A stretch of 64,000 nucleotides of DNA, taken from the NCBI RefSeq assembly GCF_031157255.1, contig NZ_JAVIFX010000034.1, positions 19,982-83,981 of the forward strand, in the 5' to 3' direction. The translations under genes were made by a program, and so were the position numbers. Below, piece by piece: positions 17,647 to 27,700 of the stretch. A model generated the notes under the pieces. That model made no database searches. It was not told where the DNA came from and saw only the letters and a list, made by a program, of their open reading frames with translations. This DNA is from Bradyrhizobium sp. LHD-71. Lineage in GTDB: Bacteria; Pseudomonadota; Alphaproteobacteria; Rhizobiales; Xanthobacteraceae. Position 1 is the first letter of the stretch; each line of letters begins with the position of its first letter.

Positions 17647-18876
17647 ATGGCCGGACCGCTGAACGGTGTACGGGTACTCGACGTGACGAGCGTCCTGATG
17701 GGGCCATTTGCGACACAGATCCTCGGCGATCTTGGCGCCGAGATACTGAAGGTCGAGCCACTGCGAGGGGACGATACGCGCTTTACCGGCTATGCGCGTC
17801 ACCGCGGCATGGGCTCGAGTTTCCTCAATACGAATCGCAACAAGAAGAGCATCGCCGTCGACTTGAAGAGCGTCGCCGGCCGCGAACTCGTGCTGCGCCT
17901 TGCATCGAGTTGCGATGCGTTTGTTTCGAACATTCGCCCAAACGCGCTGACCCGGCTCGGGCTGGATTACGCCGGCGTCTCGATCGCCAATCCGTCCATC
18001 GTGTATGTCAACCTTGTTGGCTACGGCCGGAACGGCCGGTATGCGAACCGGCCGGCATACGATGATCTCATTCAAGCCGTGTCGGGCGTCGCAATGCTGA
18101 ACCTGCGCGCGTCGGGCGACGCACCGCGATATGTACCGTTGGCAATGGTCGATCGGATCGTCGGAACGTCAGCGGTCAATGCAATCCTCGCCGGCCTTCT
18201 GCACCGTCATCGTGCCGGCGTGGGACAGGAAATCGAAGTCCCGATGTTCGAGACGATGACGCAGTTCGTGCTCGGCGATCATCTGCAAGGGCGCTCATTC
18301 GTGCCGCCCGTTGGTCCGGCCGGATATGCTCGCCTGTTGTCACCGAACCGACGACCATTCGCAACCAGCGACGGATTCGTCGCCGTGCTGCCGTACAATG
18401 ACGCCCAGTGGCGCAGGTATTTCGAGGCGGTCGGATTGGCCGAGCTGGCCGGCGACAAGCGTTTTTCCGATATGGCAAGCCGCGCCGCCAATATCGATGC
18501 GCTCTATGCCATCGTAGGAAAGGTGCTGCTCGAACGCACCACTGCCGCATGGCTCGAAATTCTGGATGCCGCGGACATTCCCGCCATGCCGCTACATACG
18601 ATCGATACGATCCTGGACGATCCCCATCTGCGGGATGTCGGCTTTCTCAGGACGATGGAACATCCAACGGAAGGCGAGATCCTGACGATCGGCGTTCCAA
18701 CGAGCTGGTCAGCCACCGCGCCGGATCCCATTTCGCCTGCGCCGCGGCTCGGCCAGCATACCGAGGAGATTCTTGCAATCGCCGGGCTGTCGAGTGCGGA
18801 GATTTCCGATCTGATCGGCAGCGGCATTGTCCGTGCGTCAGACGAGATCGGTGACGCAGCCGCCGGCGGGACGTGA
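17647..18876 (+). CDS. CaiB/BaiF family III CoA-transferase
   Basis: A 409-residue family III CoA-transferase. The N-terminal block GVRVLDVTSVLMGPFATQIL and LGAEILKVEP are family signatures. Asp169 in PLAMVDRIVG falls at the position of the catalytic aspartate that forms the acyl-anhydride in formyl-CoA transferase. These enzymes move CoA between carboxylic acids. The ATG at 17647 follows GGGGAGAAA and was chosen over one at 17617. It begins a run of CoA-transferase, IclR regulator and a second CaiB-like gene. A role in activating the acid brought in by the divergent Bug receptor is inferred. Confidence 0.9.
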   Translation: MAGPLNGVRVLDVTSVLMGPFATQILGDLGAEILKVEPLRGDDTRFTGYARHRGMGSSFLNTNRNKKSIAVDLKSVAGRELVLRLASSCDAFVSNIRPNALTRLGLDYAGVSIANPSIVYVNLVGYGRNGRYANRPAYDDLIQAVSGVAMLNLRASGDAPRYVPLAMVDRIVGTSAVNAILAGLLHRHRAGVGQEIEVPMFETMTQFVLGDHLQGRSFVPPVGPAGYARLLSPNRRPFATSDGFVAVLPYNDAQWRRYFEAVGLAELAGDKRFSDMASRAANIDALYAIVGKVLLERTTAAWLEILDAADIPAMPLHTIDTILDDPHLRDVGFLRTMEHPTEGEILTIGVPTSWSATAPDPISPAPRLGQHTEEILAIAGLSSAEISDLIGSGIVRASDEIGDAAAGGT

Positions 18877-18984
18877 CGATGTCGGCGCGCTTGCGATCTG
18901 GTAACACTGGTTGCATCGCTTCCGCGCGAGGCAGCGCCGCTGTTCTTGTGCCTGATGTTCTTGTGCCTGACCTGCAGGGATGAC

Positions 18985-19737
18985 ATGACCGTAAGAACGG
19001 CCGACCGTACGCTCGATATCTTCGAAAGCTTCGCCCATCGACAAAAGCCCGTTACCGTATCCGAACTGGCGCGAGAGCTTTCGCTGCCAATGTCCACGTG
19101 CTTTGCGCTCGTGAGGACGCTCGTCGATCGGGGTTACCTCTACTACCTGCAACCCCGCGGAGCCTTTTATCCTACCCGACGCCTGTCCCGTGTCGCCGAC
19201 GAAATCGTCGCTCATGATCCGATCGCACAATATTTGCAGCCGCTGCTGAAAGCCCTGCGGGACAAGACCGGCGAGGCTGTCATCCTCGGCAAGCTGCAGG
19301 GAACGGGCGTCATCTACCTCGAGCTCATCGAGTCCGTTCATCCGATTCGTTACACCATGCACGTCGGGTCCATACGCGAGATTCATGCATCCTCGATCGG
19401 CAAGGCGATCTTGTCGGCCATGGACGACGGGCCTCGCGATCAACTTCTGTCGCGCATGCGCTTTCCGAAGCTCACCGAACATACGTTGCGAACGCGCGCG
19501 CAGCTCTTGCGCAGCGTCGAAGACGGTCGAAAGCGCGGTTACTGGATGAACGTCAGCGAAAGCAGTCCGGACGTCACCGGAATTGCGCAGCCGGTGCATA
19601 TTCTGGGCGATCTGTATGGCATCGCCCTGATCGGTCCCGGTTTTCGCTTTGAGAAGAACATGACGCGATTCGTCGAGGCGCTAACCAAGACGGCGCGGAA
19701 GATTGCCGATGTCTGCGCCCGGTTGGAACGCAGCTAG
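18985..19737 (+). CDS. IclR-family transcriptional regulator
   Basis: A 250-residue regulator. The N-terminal winged helix-turn-helix (VSELARELSLPMSTCFALVRTL) is followed by the IclR effector domain with the SSIGKAILSAM block. IclR proteins usually control the catabolic operon beside them in response to a pathway acid or CoA ester. The ATG at 18985 is chosen (MTVRTADRTLDIFES) because the residues before it in the longer frame are not family-like and AGGGA precedes it. It lies between the two CaiB/BaiF genes. Confidence 0.9.
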   Translation: MTVRTADRTLDIFESFAHRQKPVTVSELARELSLPMSTCFALVRTLVDRGYLYYLQPRGAFYPTRRLSRVADEIVAHDPIAQYLQPLLKALRDKTGEAVILGKLQGTGVIYLELIESVHPIRYTMHVGSIREIHASSIGKAILSAMDDGPRDQLLSRMRFPKLTEHTLRTRAQLLRSVEDGRKRGYWMNVSESSPDVTGIAQPVHILGDLYGIALIGPGFRFEKNMTRFVEALTKTARKIADVCARLERS

Positions 19738-19770
19738 CGCTCTGCGGCGCCATTGCTGGAGGTGCAAAGA

Positions 19771-20940
19771 ATGAGTGATATCGATCATGGGAAGCGAGGA
19801 GGACCACTCGCGGGTCTCAGGGTTCTGGAATTCGCTGGTGTGGGGCCGACCCCGATGGGGACGATGCTGCTCGCAGACATGGGCGCAGAGGTCGTCACTC
19901 TGGACCGGATCGAGCCCGTCGAGCTTGGCAATCCCAAGGTGCCCGGCTTCGATCTGCTTCGCCGCAATCGGCTGGTCGTCAAGATGGATCTGAAGAAGGC
20001 CGAAGCACAGGCTTGCGTCCTGCGCCTGGCAGATAGCGCCGACATTCTCATCGAAGGTTTTCGCCCTGGCGTGATGGAGCGACTGGGACTTGGGCCGGAC
20101 GTCTGTCTTGAGCGTAACCCGAAGCTGATCTATGCACGCACGACAGGATGGGGACAGACGGGACCGCTGGCAGACAGGGCTGGCCACGACCTCAATTACA
20201 TTTCTCTCACCGGCGCGTTGCACGCGATCGGGCGCGAGGGAGGTCCGCCTACGCCGCCGCTGAGCCTGGTCGGTGATTTCGGCGGGGGAGGACTTTACCT
20301 GGCCGTCGGCGTGCTTGCCGCACTCCATTCGAGGCAGACAACGGGACTTGGGCAAGTCATCGATGTTGCAATGGTCGATGGCGCGTTGTCGCTGATGACA
20401 TCGTTCTACGGCGGCTATGCGTCAGGACGAATGTCGCTCGAACGTGGAACCAACGTGGTCGACGGGGGCGCTCCCTATTACGACGTCTATCTGTGCGCGG
20501 ATGGCGAGTACGTCTCGGTGGCGCCGATCGAGACGCGCTTTCGACGCGAACTCTATGAAAAGCTCGGCCTCGATCCGGACATTCTGTTAGGGAGAGATAG
20601 CCCCGCTGAACGCCACAGCGTCAAGCCGAAACTCGCAGCAATCTTCCTTCAGCGGACGCGGGCGGAATGGTGCAAGGTGTTTGAGGGCAGCGACGCCTGC
20701 GTCGCACCGGTTCTGTCGGTCGCCGAGGCGGCGACGCACCCGCATCATGTGGAACGCGACTCGCTCCTGACGATTGCAGGCGTCGTGCAGCCCGCGCCGG
20801 CGCCGCGCTTCGTCGGCACACCATCGCCGACACCGTCGCCGCCGCGCCGATCGGGTACCGATACGGACGACGTCCTGCCGCGCTGGGGTATCGACACCGA
20901 GACCATCGCACGGCTTCGCTCTCTCGAAGCGCTGGAGTAG
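19771..20940 (+). CDS. CaiB/BaiF protein, alpha-methylacyl-CoA racemase-like
   Basis: A 389-residue family III CoA protein. Unlike the first CaiB-like gene it carries both residues of the racemase pair: His139 in GHDLNYI and Asp169 in VGDFGGGG. The 30-residue spacing equals that of the catalytic His126/Asp156 pair of the mycobacterial alpha-methylacyl-CoA racemase. It would epimerise the alpha carbon of 2-methyl-branched acyl-CoA. GGAGGTG before the ATG at 19771 sets the start. Its place after the IclR gene suggests that a branched acyl-CoA is an intermediate of this pathway. Confidence 0.88.
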   Translation: MSDIDHGKRGGPLAGLRVLEFAGVGPTPMGTMLLADMGAEVVTLDRIEPVELGNPKVPGFDLLRRNRLVVKMDLKKAEAQACVLRLADSADILIEGFRPGVMERLGLGPDVCLERNPKLIYARTTGWGQTGPLADRAGHDLNYISLTGALHAIGREGGPPTPPLSLVGDFGGGGLYLAVGVLAALHSRQTTGLGQVIDVAMVDGALSLMTSFYGGYASGRMSLERGTNVVDGGAPYYDVYLCADGEYVSVAPIETRFRRELYEKLGLDPDILLGRDSPAERHSVKPKLAAIFLQRTRAEWCKVFEGSDACVAPVLSVAEAATHPHHVERDSLLTIAGVVQPAPAPRFVGTPSPTPSPPRRSGTDTDDVLPRWGIDTETIARLRSLEALE

Positions 20941-21087
20941 GCCGCTTCGCCGCAACAGACGGACCCGCAGACGCGGCTCCGGTCGGCGCCCCGGCCATTT
21001 TGGATGGATAGCTGCCGATATCGTGACTTCCCTGGTGCAGGTTGCGGCCCTACTTCAGGGCCAGCGCTCTTCTCAGGGATCGATCCG

Positions 21088-22104
21088 ATGAACAGTAAGT
21101 CCGTTCCGTCCATGGCGTTGGCCGCCATACTTGCATCGCTGGCGCCGGTGCAGGCCGAAACGCGCCCCGCCTATGGTCCGCAGCTCGAGGGCTTCACCTA
21201 CCCTCATCCTGTCCAACGCTTCGAGTTCCCGTCGCAACGCCAGACAGTCTCGATGGCCTTCATGGATATCGCGCCCGAAGGACAGGCCAATGGTCGCACC
21301 GTCGTTCTCCTCCACGGCAAGAACTTTTGCGGAGCGACCTGGGAGAGCACCATCCGGACACTGACGCAGGCCGGCTTCCGCGTGATCGCGCCCGACCAGA
21401 TCGGGTTTTGCAGTTCGACAAAGCCGCAAGCTTACCAGTTCAGCTTCGACCAGCTCGCAGCGAACACGCGCGCGTTGCTTGCCTCGCGCGGCATCGAGCG
21501 GGCCACGATCCTTGGTCATTCCATGGGCGGCATGCTGGCCGCACGCTACGCGCTGAACTATCCGCAGACGGTCGAGCAACTCGTCCTGGTCAATCCCCTC
21601 GGCCTGGAGGATTGGCAGGCGGAGGGCGTTCCTTACGCAACCATCGATCAGCTCTATCAAGGCGAGCTGCGCACCAACTTCGACAGCATCAAAGCCTATC
21701 AGCTGCGCTTCTACTACAATGGCCAGTGGAAGGCCGATTACGACAAATGGGTCGCGATGCAGGCGGGCATGTATGCGGGACCGGCCAAGGAGATCGTCGC
21801 CTGGAATCAGGCGCAGACGTCCGACATGATCTTCACCCAACCCGTGGTTCACGAGTTCGGCCGCATCGAAGTCCCCACACTTCTGCTGATCGGCGGAAAA
21901 GACCGAACCGCGCCAGGTGCCAATCGCGCGCCGGCCGACGTCGCGCAGCGGCTCGGCAACTATGCGGAACTCGGACGCCGCGCGGCCAAGGCCATCCCGC
22001 GAGCCACCCTCGTGGAATTCCCCGAACTTGGTCATTCCCCTCAGGTCGAGGCACCCGACCAGTTTCATCAGGCGCTTTTGCGCGGTCTCTCCAACAAGAA
22101 CTGA
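21088..22104 (+). CDS. Exported alpha/beta-hydrolase
   Basis: A 338-residue alpha/beta-hydrolase with an N-terminal signal peptide ending near residue 23 (PVQA). The oxyanion-side HG motif is VVLLHGKNF, the nucleophile elbow is GHSMGG with Ser145, the acid is the Asp in LIGGKDRTAPG, and the histidine is in ELGHSPQVE near the end. All three catalytic residues are present. It would hydrolyse a small ester or similar bond in the periplasm. The ATG at 21088 is the first codon giving a normal signal peptide. The next gene is an orphan solute-binding receptor, which may collect the product. Confidence 0.87.
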   Translation: MNSKSVPSMALAAILASLAPVQAETRPAYGPQLEGFTYPHPVQRFEFPSQRQTVSMAFMDIAPEGQANGRTVVLLHGKNFCGATWESTIRTLTQAGFRVIAPDQIGFCSSTKPQAYQFSFDQLAANTRALLASRGIERATILGHSMGGMLAARYALNYPQTVEQLVLVNPLGLEDWQAEGVPYATIDQLYQGELRTNFDSIKAYQLRFYYNGQWKADYDKWVAMQAGMYAGPAKEIVAWNQAQTSDMIFTQPVVHEFGRIEVPTLLLIGGKDRTAPGANRAPADVAQRLGNYAELGRRAAKAIPRATLVEFPELGHSPQVEAPDQFHQALLRGLSNKN

Positions 22105-22148
22105 ACACCTGAGCAACAGCGGCGAGAAGATAAGACAGCTCCCGCGAG

Positions 22149-22165
22149 GGGCGCTGTAAGCGCCC
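22149..22165 (+). terminator. GGGCGC hairpin after hydrolase gene
   Basis: GGGCGC and GCGCCC arms surround a 5-base loop about 45 bases after the hydrolase stop. The flanking bases CTTGTCTC are only mildly pyrimidine-rich. Possible terminator. Confidence 0.35.
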
Positions 22166-22271
22166 GCTTGTCTCACACGGTCAATAATCCACATAACCGC
22201 ACAAAATCCGTCATCTGGGCTTTGCAGTGCCTCCCTAACCTGCCCTCGGATTTGTTGGAGGGAGGCGCACG

Positions 22272-23846
22272 ATGACTGATTTTCACCCGAGCCGCCGGCA
22301 CGTGCTGATCGGCGCGCTCGCGACCGGCCTTTTCGGCGGGCGAGAAGCCGGCGCAACCGACGGCGAAACGAAAGCGTGGCGACGACTGACCGTCGGTATG
22401 TCGGGATTTCCGCAGGCGCTTGAACCGATACTCTTCAACAGCACCGCGACGCGTCGGGTGGTGCCGCAGATGTTCGACACGCTGATCGCCTTCGATCACG
22501 CAAAGGGCATGACGTTGCGACCTGCTCTCGCCGAGCGCTGGGAACGGATCGACGCACGGTCGCTTCGCCTCGCCTTGCGCAAGGGCGTCGTCTTCCACGA
22601 TGGCAGTCCATTTACGGCGGATGATGTCGAGTTCAGCTTCAGCCCGGATCACCTGCTTGGGCCGGGCCGATCCGGCCGCACCATTGCGATGCAGACGCTC
22701 GATCGGATCGATCGCGTGGAAATCGTCGATCCCTACACGATCATCATCCATGCCAAGGGTGACGACGCCTTGCTCGAGCAGCGCCTCGCCTCCTGGGCAG
22801 CCGAGATTGTCAGCAAGCGTGCGTTCGAAGCGGCTGGATCATGGGAGCGCTGGACGGCGATGCCGATCGGCAGCGGTCCCTACCGGCTCGTCTCGCAGAA
22901 GCTCGATATCAACGTCGTGCTCACCGCGCACGAGGCCTATTGGGGCGGTCGACCGCCCTTTTCCGGTGTCGAATTTCGGATCGTGCCCGAGGTCGCTGCG
23001 CGGATGAATGGGCTTCTGACAGGCGAGCTCGACATCGTGACCGATATCCCGCCGGACCAGTTCGCGACGATTCAGGAACGACCGAACCTTGAGGTCGCAG
23101 GCGGCGCGGTGCAGAACATCCGCTATCTCGGCATCGATCCGGAAACGCCTGGGCTGACCGATCCGCGAGCCCGCAGGGCACTCAGTCTCGCACTCGATCG
23201 CAAGCTGTTCGTGGAGACATTGTGGGACAACCGCGTGCCGGTACCCAACAGCTTTCAGTTTCCAAGCTTTGGAGCCGGCTACATCGAGGACTATCCGGCA
23301 CTCGCCTACGACCCGGACCTCGCGCGCAAGCTGCTGAAAGACGCGGGATACCAGGGTGAGCGGATCACCTACCGGCTGCTCAACAACTACTACACCAACC
23401 AGGTCGCCGGCGCGCAGGTCATGCTCGACATGTGGCGGGCGGTCGGCCTGAAGGTCGAGATCGAGATGATGGAAAACTTCACCCAGATCTACAAAAAACC
23501 GGTGCGTGCGATCTATGATAGCTCCTCGACCGCGATCTTCCCGGATTATCTCGGCCATGCCTGGCGCGAATTCGGCCCCAACGGCACTTTGCCGAAGCTG
23601 GTTGGCATCTGGAGAAACGAGGAGCACTTCGCGCTCGGGGCGGAGCTGCAAGGCACCTTCGATCCAGAAGCGCGTCGCGTCCTGATCCGCCGCATGCTGG
23701 AGATCATCGATCGCGACGATCCGCCATGCGTGGTGCTGCACGCCTCCGGTCAGTTCTACGGCAAGCGCCGCGACGTCCCCTGGATCCCGGGACAGACGCT
23801 TGACCTCGACTTCGGACCGCGCAACCAGGCCTTCTCAAGGAGCTGA
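22272..23846 (+). CDS. ABC transporter solute-binding protein, family 5
   Basis: A 524-residue periplasmic receptor of the dipeptide/oligopeptide/nickel class (SBP family 5). The N-terminus SRRHVLIGALATGLFGG looks like a Tat signal. The family blocks FDTLIAFDH, GVVFHDGSPFTADDVEFSF and the AYWGGRPPFSGVEFR segment are clear. GGAGGGAGG precedes the ATG. No permease or ATPase gene follows; the next gene is a DeoR-type regulator. The receptor must therefore borrow a membrane complex or act as a sensor. It follows an exported hydrolase. Confidence 0.9.
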   Translation: MTDFHPSRRHVLIGALATGLFGGREAGATDGETKAWRRLTVGMSGFPQALEPILFNSTATRRVVPQMFDTLIAFDHAKGMTLRPALAERWERIDARSLRLALRKGVVFHDGSPFTADDVEFSFSPDHLLGPGRSGRTIAMQTLDRIDRVEIVDPYTIIIHAKGDDALLEQRLASWAAEIVSKRAFEAAGSWERWTAMPIGSGPYRLVSQKLDINVVLTAHEAYWGGRPPFSGVEFRIVPEVAARMNGLLTGELDIVTDIPPDQFATIQERPNLEVAGGAVQNIRYLGIDPETPGLTDPRARRALSLALDRKLFVETLWDNRVPVPNSFQFPSFGAGYIEDYPALAYDPDLARKLLKDAGYQGERITYRLLNNYYTNQVAGAQVMLDMWRAVGLKVEIEMMENFTQIYKKPVRAIYDSSSTAIFPDYLGHAWREFGPNGTLPKLVGIWRNEEHFALGAELQGTFDPEARRVLIRRMLEIIDRDDPPCVVLHASGQFYGKRRDVPWIPGQTLDLDFGPRNQAFSRS

Positions 23847-23854
23847 TTCATAAA

Positions 23855-24697
23855 GTGACGAAGCAGGACCAAACGCGTGGGCGCGACGGCGCAAGGCTCA
23901 GCGCCGCGCGCCAGCAGCTCATCCTCTCGTTGATCGGCCGCGGCGACATCATCTCGGTCGGCGACCTCGCCATCCGCTTCGGCGTCTCGCAGGAGACGAT
24001 CCGGCGCGACATTCGCGCGCTGGAGAAGGCGGGCGGGCTGCGCCGGGTTCATGGCGGCGCAGCGCCGACCGGCGCGGTCGACCTGACCGCGCGCCGACCG
24101 GTGACTGAGCGGCTCGGCGTGGAGCGCGAAGCAAAAGCGATCGCTGCGGAGGCTGCCCTGCCGCTGTTCGATGCCGGGATGACGGTTTTCCTCGGTGGCA
24201 GCTCCACCATGCTGCTGCTGGCCGAGGCGCTTGCACAGCGCGGACCAGCTCTGTCGGTGACCACCAACATGATCGACATCGCCACGGTCCTCGCCGGCTG
24301 CGGGCATTGCAAGGTCACGCTGCTCGGGGGCGTGATGAAAGCCTCGACACGAACGCTGGTAGGCCCCGACACGCTCAGGATGCTCGAACATCGCCTGTTC
24401 GATCTCGCCGTCTGTGGCACCAGCGCAATCGGTGCCATGCACGGTTTCCTCGGACCCTCGGAATGGCATGCTGCGATCGGCGCGACATTGGCCGAGCGCG
24501 CGCGCTTGCTCGCCTTCGTCGCCGATGCCAGCAAGTTCGGCCGCGGTGACGCCTATGTGGTGCAGCCACTCCACAAGGTCGACGCACTCGCAACCGACCA
24601 CGTGCCCGAATCCGAAATGGTCGCAAGCCTCAATGATGCGGGAGTGAGGCTCCTTCTCCCGCAGCCGGAGGGAGCGCGTCGAGCAGCTTCGAGCTGA
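23855..24697 (+). CDS. DeoR/GlpR-family transcriptional regulator
   Basis: A 280-residue regulator. The DeoR helix-turn-helix (GDLAIRFGVSQETIRRDIRALEKAG) is followed by RRVHGGA, a family hallmark, then the sugar-isomerase-like effector domain with FLGGSSTMLLLAEAL and LTLLGG-type blocks (VTLLGGVMK). DeoR proteins usually respond to phosphorylated sugars or related metabolites. The start is a GTG at 23855 with AAGGAG at the end of the receptor gene, eight bases after its stop, so the two are co-transcribed and the receptor is its most likely target. Confidence 0.9.
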   Translation: MTKQDQTRGRDGARLSAARQQLILSLIGRGDIISVGDLAIRFGVSQETIRRDIRALEKAGGLRRVHGGAAPTGAVDLTARRPVTERLGVEREAKAIAAEAALPLFDAGMTVFLGGSSTMLLLAEALAQRGPALSVTTNMIDIATVLAGCGHCKVTLLGGVMKASTRTLVGPDTLRMLEHRLFDLAVCGTSAIGAMHGFLGPSEWHAAIGATLAERARLLAFVADASKFGRGDAYVVQPLHKVDALATDHVPESEMVASLNDAGVRLLLPQPEGARRAASS

Positions 24698-24755
24698 CAT
24701 GCGAAGCAAGGCCGTCGGAACGGTTCGCCTCGAAATGCCGGGAAGTCACGACTCT

Positions 24756-27700
24756 TCAGAGAGAGCCCGGCTCAACAACGAGTGCGTTGAGACGGCTTCG
24801 CTCTTCGTCTGTCAGCCTTTTCTTTTGCTCGTCGCTGAGCTTGCCATTGCCGAGCATGTTTACGGCACTGTTCGGATCATAGACATCCAGGCTGCTTCGA
24901 CGCTCGCGCCGACTTTCGAGCTGCTCGTCCGGCGTCGTTCCGTCACCACCGCCGAAACCTAGAACCTCGACGATGATGATTGAGGCCTGAGCCGCGCCGC
25001 TCGAAGCCGCAGGTGTGGTCGCTTGCTGGGCGGCAGCGCCCGCAACATTGGAGGCCTCGGTCAGGCCCGCGATACTCGGCACTTCAACGACCGGAATGCC
25101 CTTTGAATTCCCGCCGATCTGAATATTGCCGACATTGAGTACCTGCAGCGCCGCCACGTTGAAATTGCGGGCGACGCGGATGCCCGCATCGCCAGCATTG
25201 ACCGTCCCCCCAGGTGCGACGAGGTCGACGTCGCCATCGCCAATGGTACCGATGCCGCTGCCCTCCACGTCCGGGCGTTCCAGAATTTTCGTATTGCCAT
25301 CGAGGTCGGTCTCGATGTCTGGCGCCGAAGGCGTGCGTAGCGTCTTGGCACCACGGCCGGCATCGATGTCGCCGAGCGTCGACCAGATGATCATGTCGTT
25401 GCCCCGCGCAACCGCGCTCGGAACGAAGGTCAGGATGCGCGAGCGGTTCACGACGACGTCGTCCCTGGTGAAGATATTGATGTGCCCGGAGCCGAGCGTG
25501 ATGAGACCGGCGCCCGCCGGCACGCTGGTGCCGAGCGCCGCCACCTGCAGGCCGCCACCCGGGGTCAGCACCTCGATGTCGCCTCCCGCCATGGTACGAT
25601 AGAGTAAGCGCTGGCTCACCACGTCGCCCCTCCAGTCGCTGCCCGGAAACATCGCCTCGATTGCCGCGTAACCGCGATTGTAGCCGCCGTTGTACGGCTG
25701 TCCCCGGCTGTCCGGTGTGTTCTGGTCGCGGCCGGCATCACGCAGCTCCTGCATGTACATGCGGCGCAGGAACACTTCGCGCGTGAATTCCGGCAGAGCC
25801 TGGAACCGGGCCCACGCATCCATCGGCGACAACATCTCACCCGTCATGTCGGCGATGAACGATACCAGTCCGCGGCGCACGGTCTTTTGCTGCCCGTTTT
25901 TCTCCACCTCGATCAGGTCGGTGAGGTAGATCGGCAGCACTGATCCGTCCGGCATGGTTGCCTTCAGGTAGTCGGGCATCGTCGCCACGTTGGCCGGATC
26001 GAGATAGGCTTCCTTGAAGGCTTCGTAGGCCGGCCGCTTCCCCTGCAGTCCCGCCATCAGGCTTATCGCGGCGCCCTGCTCCGGAAGGCCACGAATCTCC
26101 GACTCGAGAATGGGGCGATTCGTGAGTGGATCCCATCGCTTGTTGCCGGTGCTGACGACGTTCGAATTGTAGATGTCGCGGCCCGCCGTCAGGAGCAAAG
26201 CGCCCGGCCCCTGGATGGTGGCCGCCCAGAGCGTGTTGAACGAGATGTCGTTCTGGAACGAGCCGGCGATGTGTTGAATGTCGTTGCCCGCCTCGAGCAG
26301 CGATACATCGGTCGGATGGTTGTTGCGCAGATTCAGGGAAAGCGCACGGATGTCTTCGCCTGCGCGCAACCACGTCTGCTCGTTGCTGAGAATATTGCCG
26401 CCGTTGATCGAGCCGGAGCGCGAATAGATGCGGCTCGGCTCATAATCGTCGGCTAGCGGCAGGCGCTCCGGATTGGCATCGCGCGGCCGATACCTTTCGT
26501 CTCCCAATACATCGACAATATCGTTGACGAGCGCAACGTCGATATTCGTACCCCACCAATGATATGGATCGCCGCTTGGCCGACCCATGGGCATGAAGGG
26601 CTGCGGGATGATGGCCCAGGGCGCACGCGACATCACAATCGTGCCGACTACGACATCAGCGTCGGCGACGAGGCGGAAATCTGCCTGGTCGCCGGGCATG
26701 GTGTAGATTGCACCTCGGTTGATGATCGATCCGTTCAGCGCCGCGATATGCGTCCTCGCGGCATAGCGGTCGCGCGCATGAGCGACAAGATCTGCGAAGA
26801 AGGGAAGAGAAGCAGGATTCGAGCCGCCCAGCGTGACATCGCCGCCGACAGCGACGAGGCTGAGCGCGGTATCGTTCGTGTAGCCGCTCATGAACGCGTC
26901 ACGACCTACGATGTCCCACGCTATTGTTCCGAGCGGCACGCGCGAGAGCAGAGGATCGGCCACGGTCGCCACATGCATGGCGCCGCTCGTCTTCACCGAA
27001 AGCGCGGAATCGCCGAGCGCGAGCACCGGCGCCAGATTGGCGATGCCCCGGCTGATCGCCAACTCACCCGCCATGATCGCGCCTTCACCACGGCCGATGT
27101 AATATTGACCTCCGTGGATTGCCCCACCGGCATCGACCGTCAAGGCGCCGCCGTTGCGCAGCTCCAGTAGCTTGCGCTCGCCTTCGGTGCGGCCGCCGCG
27201 CACGCGACCGTTGGTGGGCAGCGCCACCGTGAGGTCGTTGATGTCGCCACCGGCGCTGACCGAGACGTTGCCGCCGCCGAGCGCGCCCACGCCCTGGTTG
27301 AAGACGGCGTAGTTCACGAACCACGTGCTTTGATTGTACGGATACAGGAAGTGGGACTCCAGCGTGGCAGGACCTTGGTCGGGGCCCCATTCGAGACTTC
27401 CCATGCGATCGAGCCAGGTGCCGAAGAACTGGTAGTTCGCCGGATCGCTAAGTACGGAGCTCACATTGCCCTGTGCTGCGATATCCAGATGGCCGCCCTC
27501 GATTCCATAAGCTGCAGTCGCGATGGGAACAAACTGATTGTCGATGAAGGCGGATGGCACCGTCGTGAAATCTGGCCAGGCGGTCGTGTCTCTCCGACCC
27601 GCGGTGTAGATTACCGATTCCTCATGCGCCAGATTGAGGTCGCGCCCGACGCGTACGATGATGTCGCCAGTGCCGGTTCGGACCAGTTTGCCGGCGCTCG

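Noticed and set aside
21073..22356. Minus-strand open frame of 427 codons
   Set aside because: Antisense to the alpha/beta-hydrolase, which retains the complete catalytic triad.
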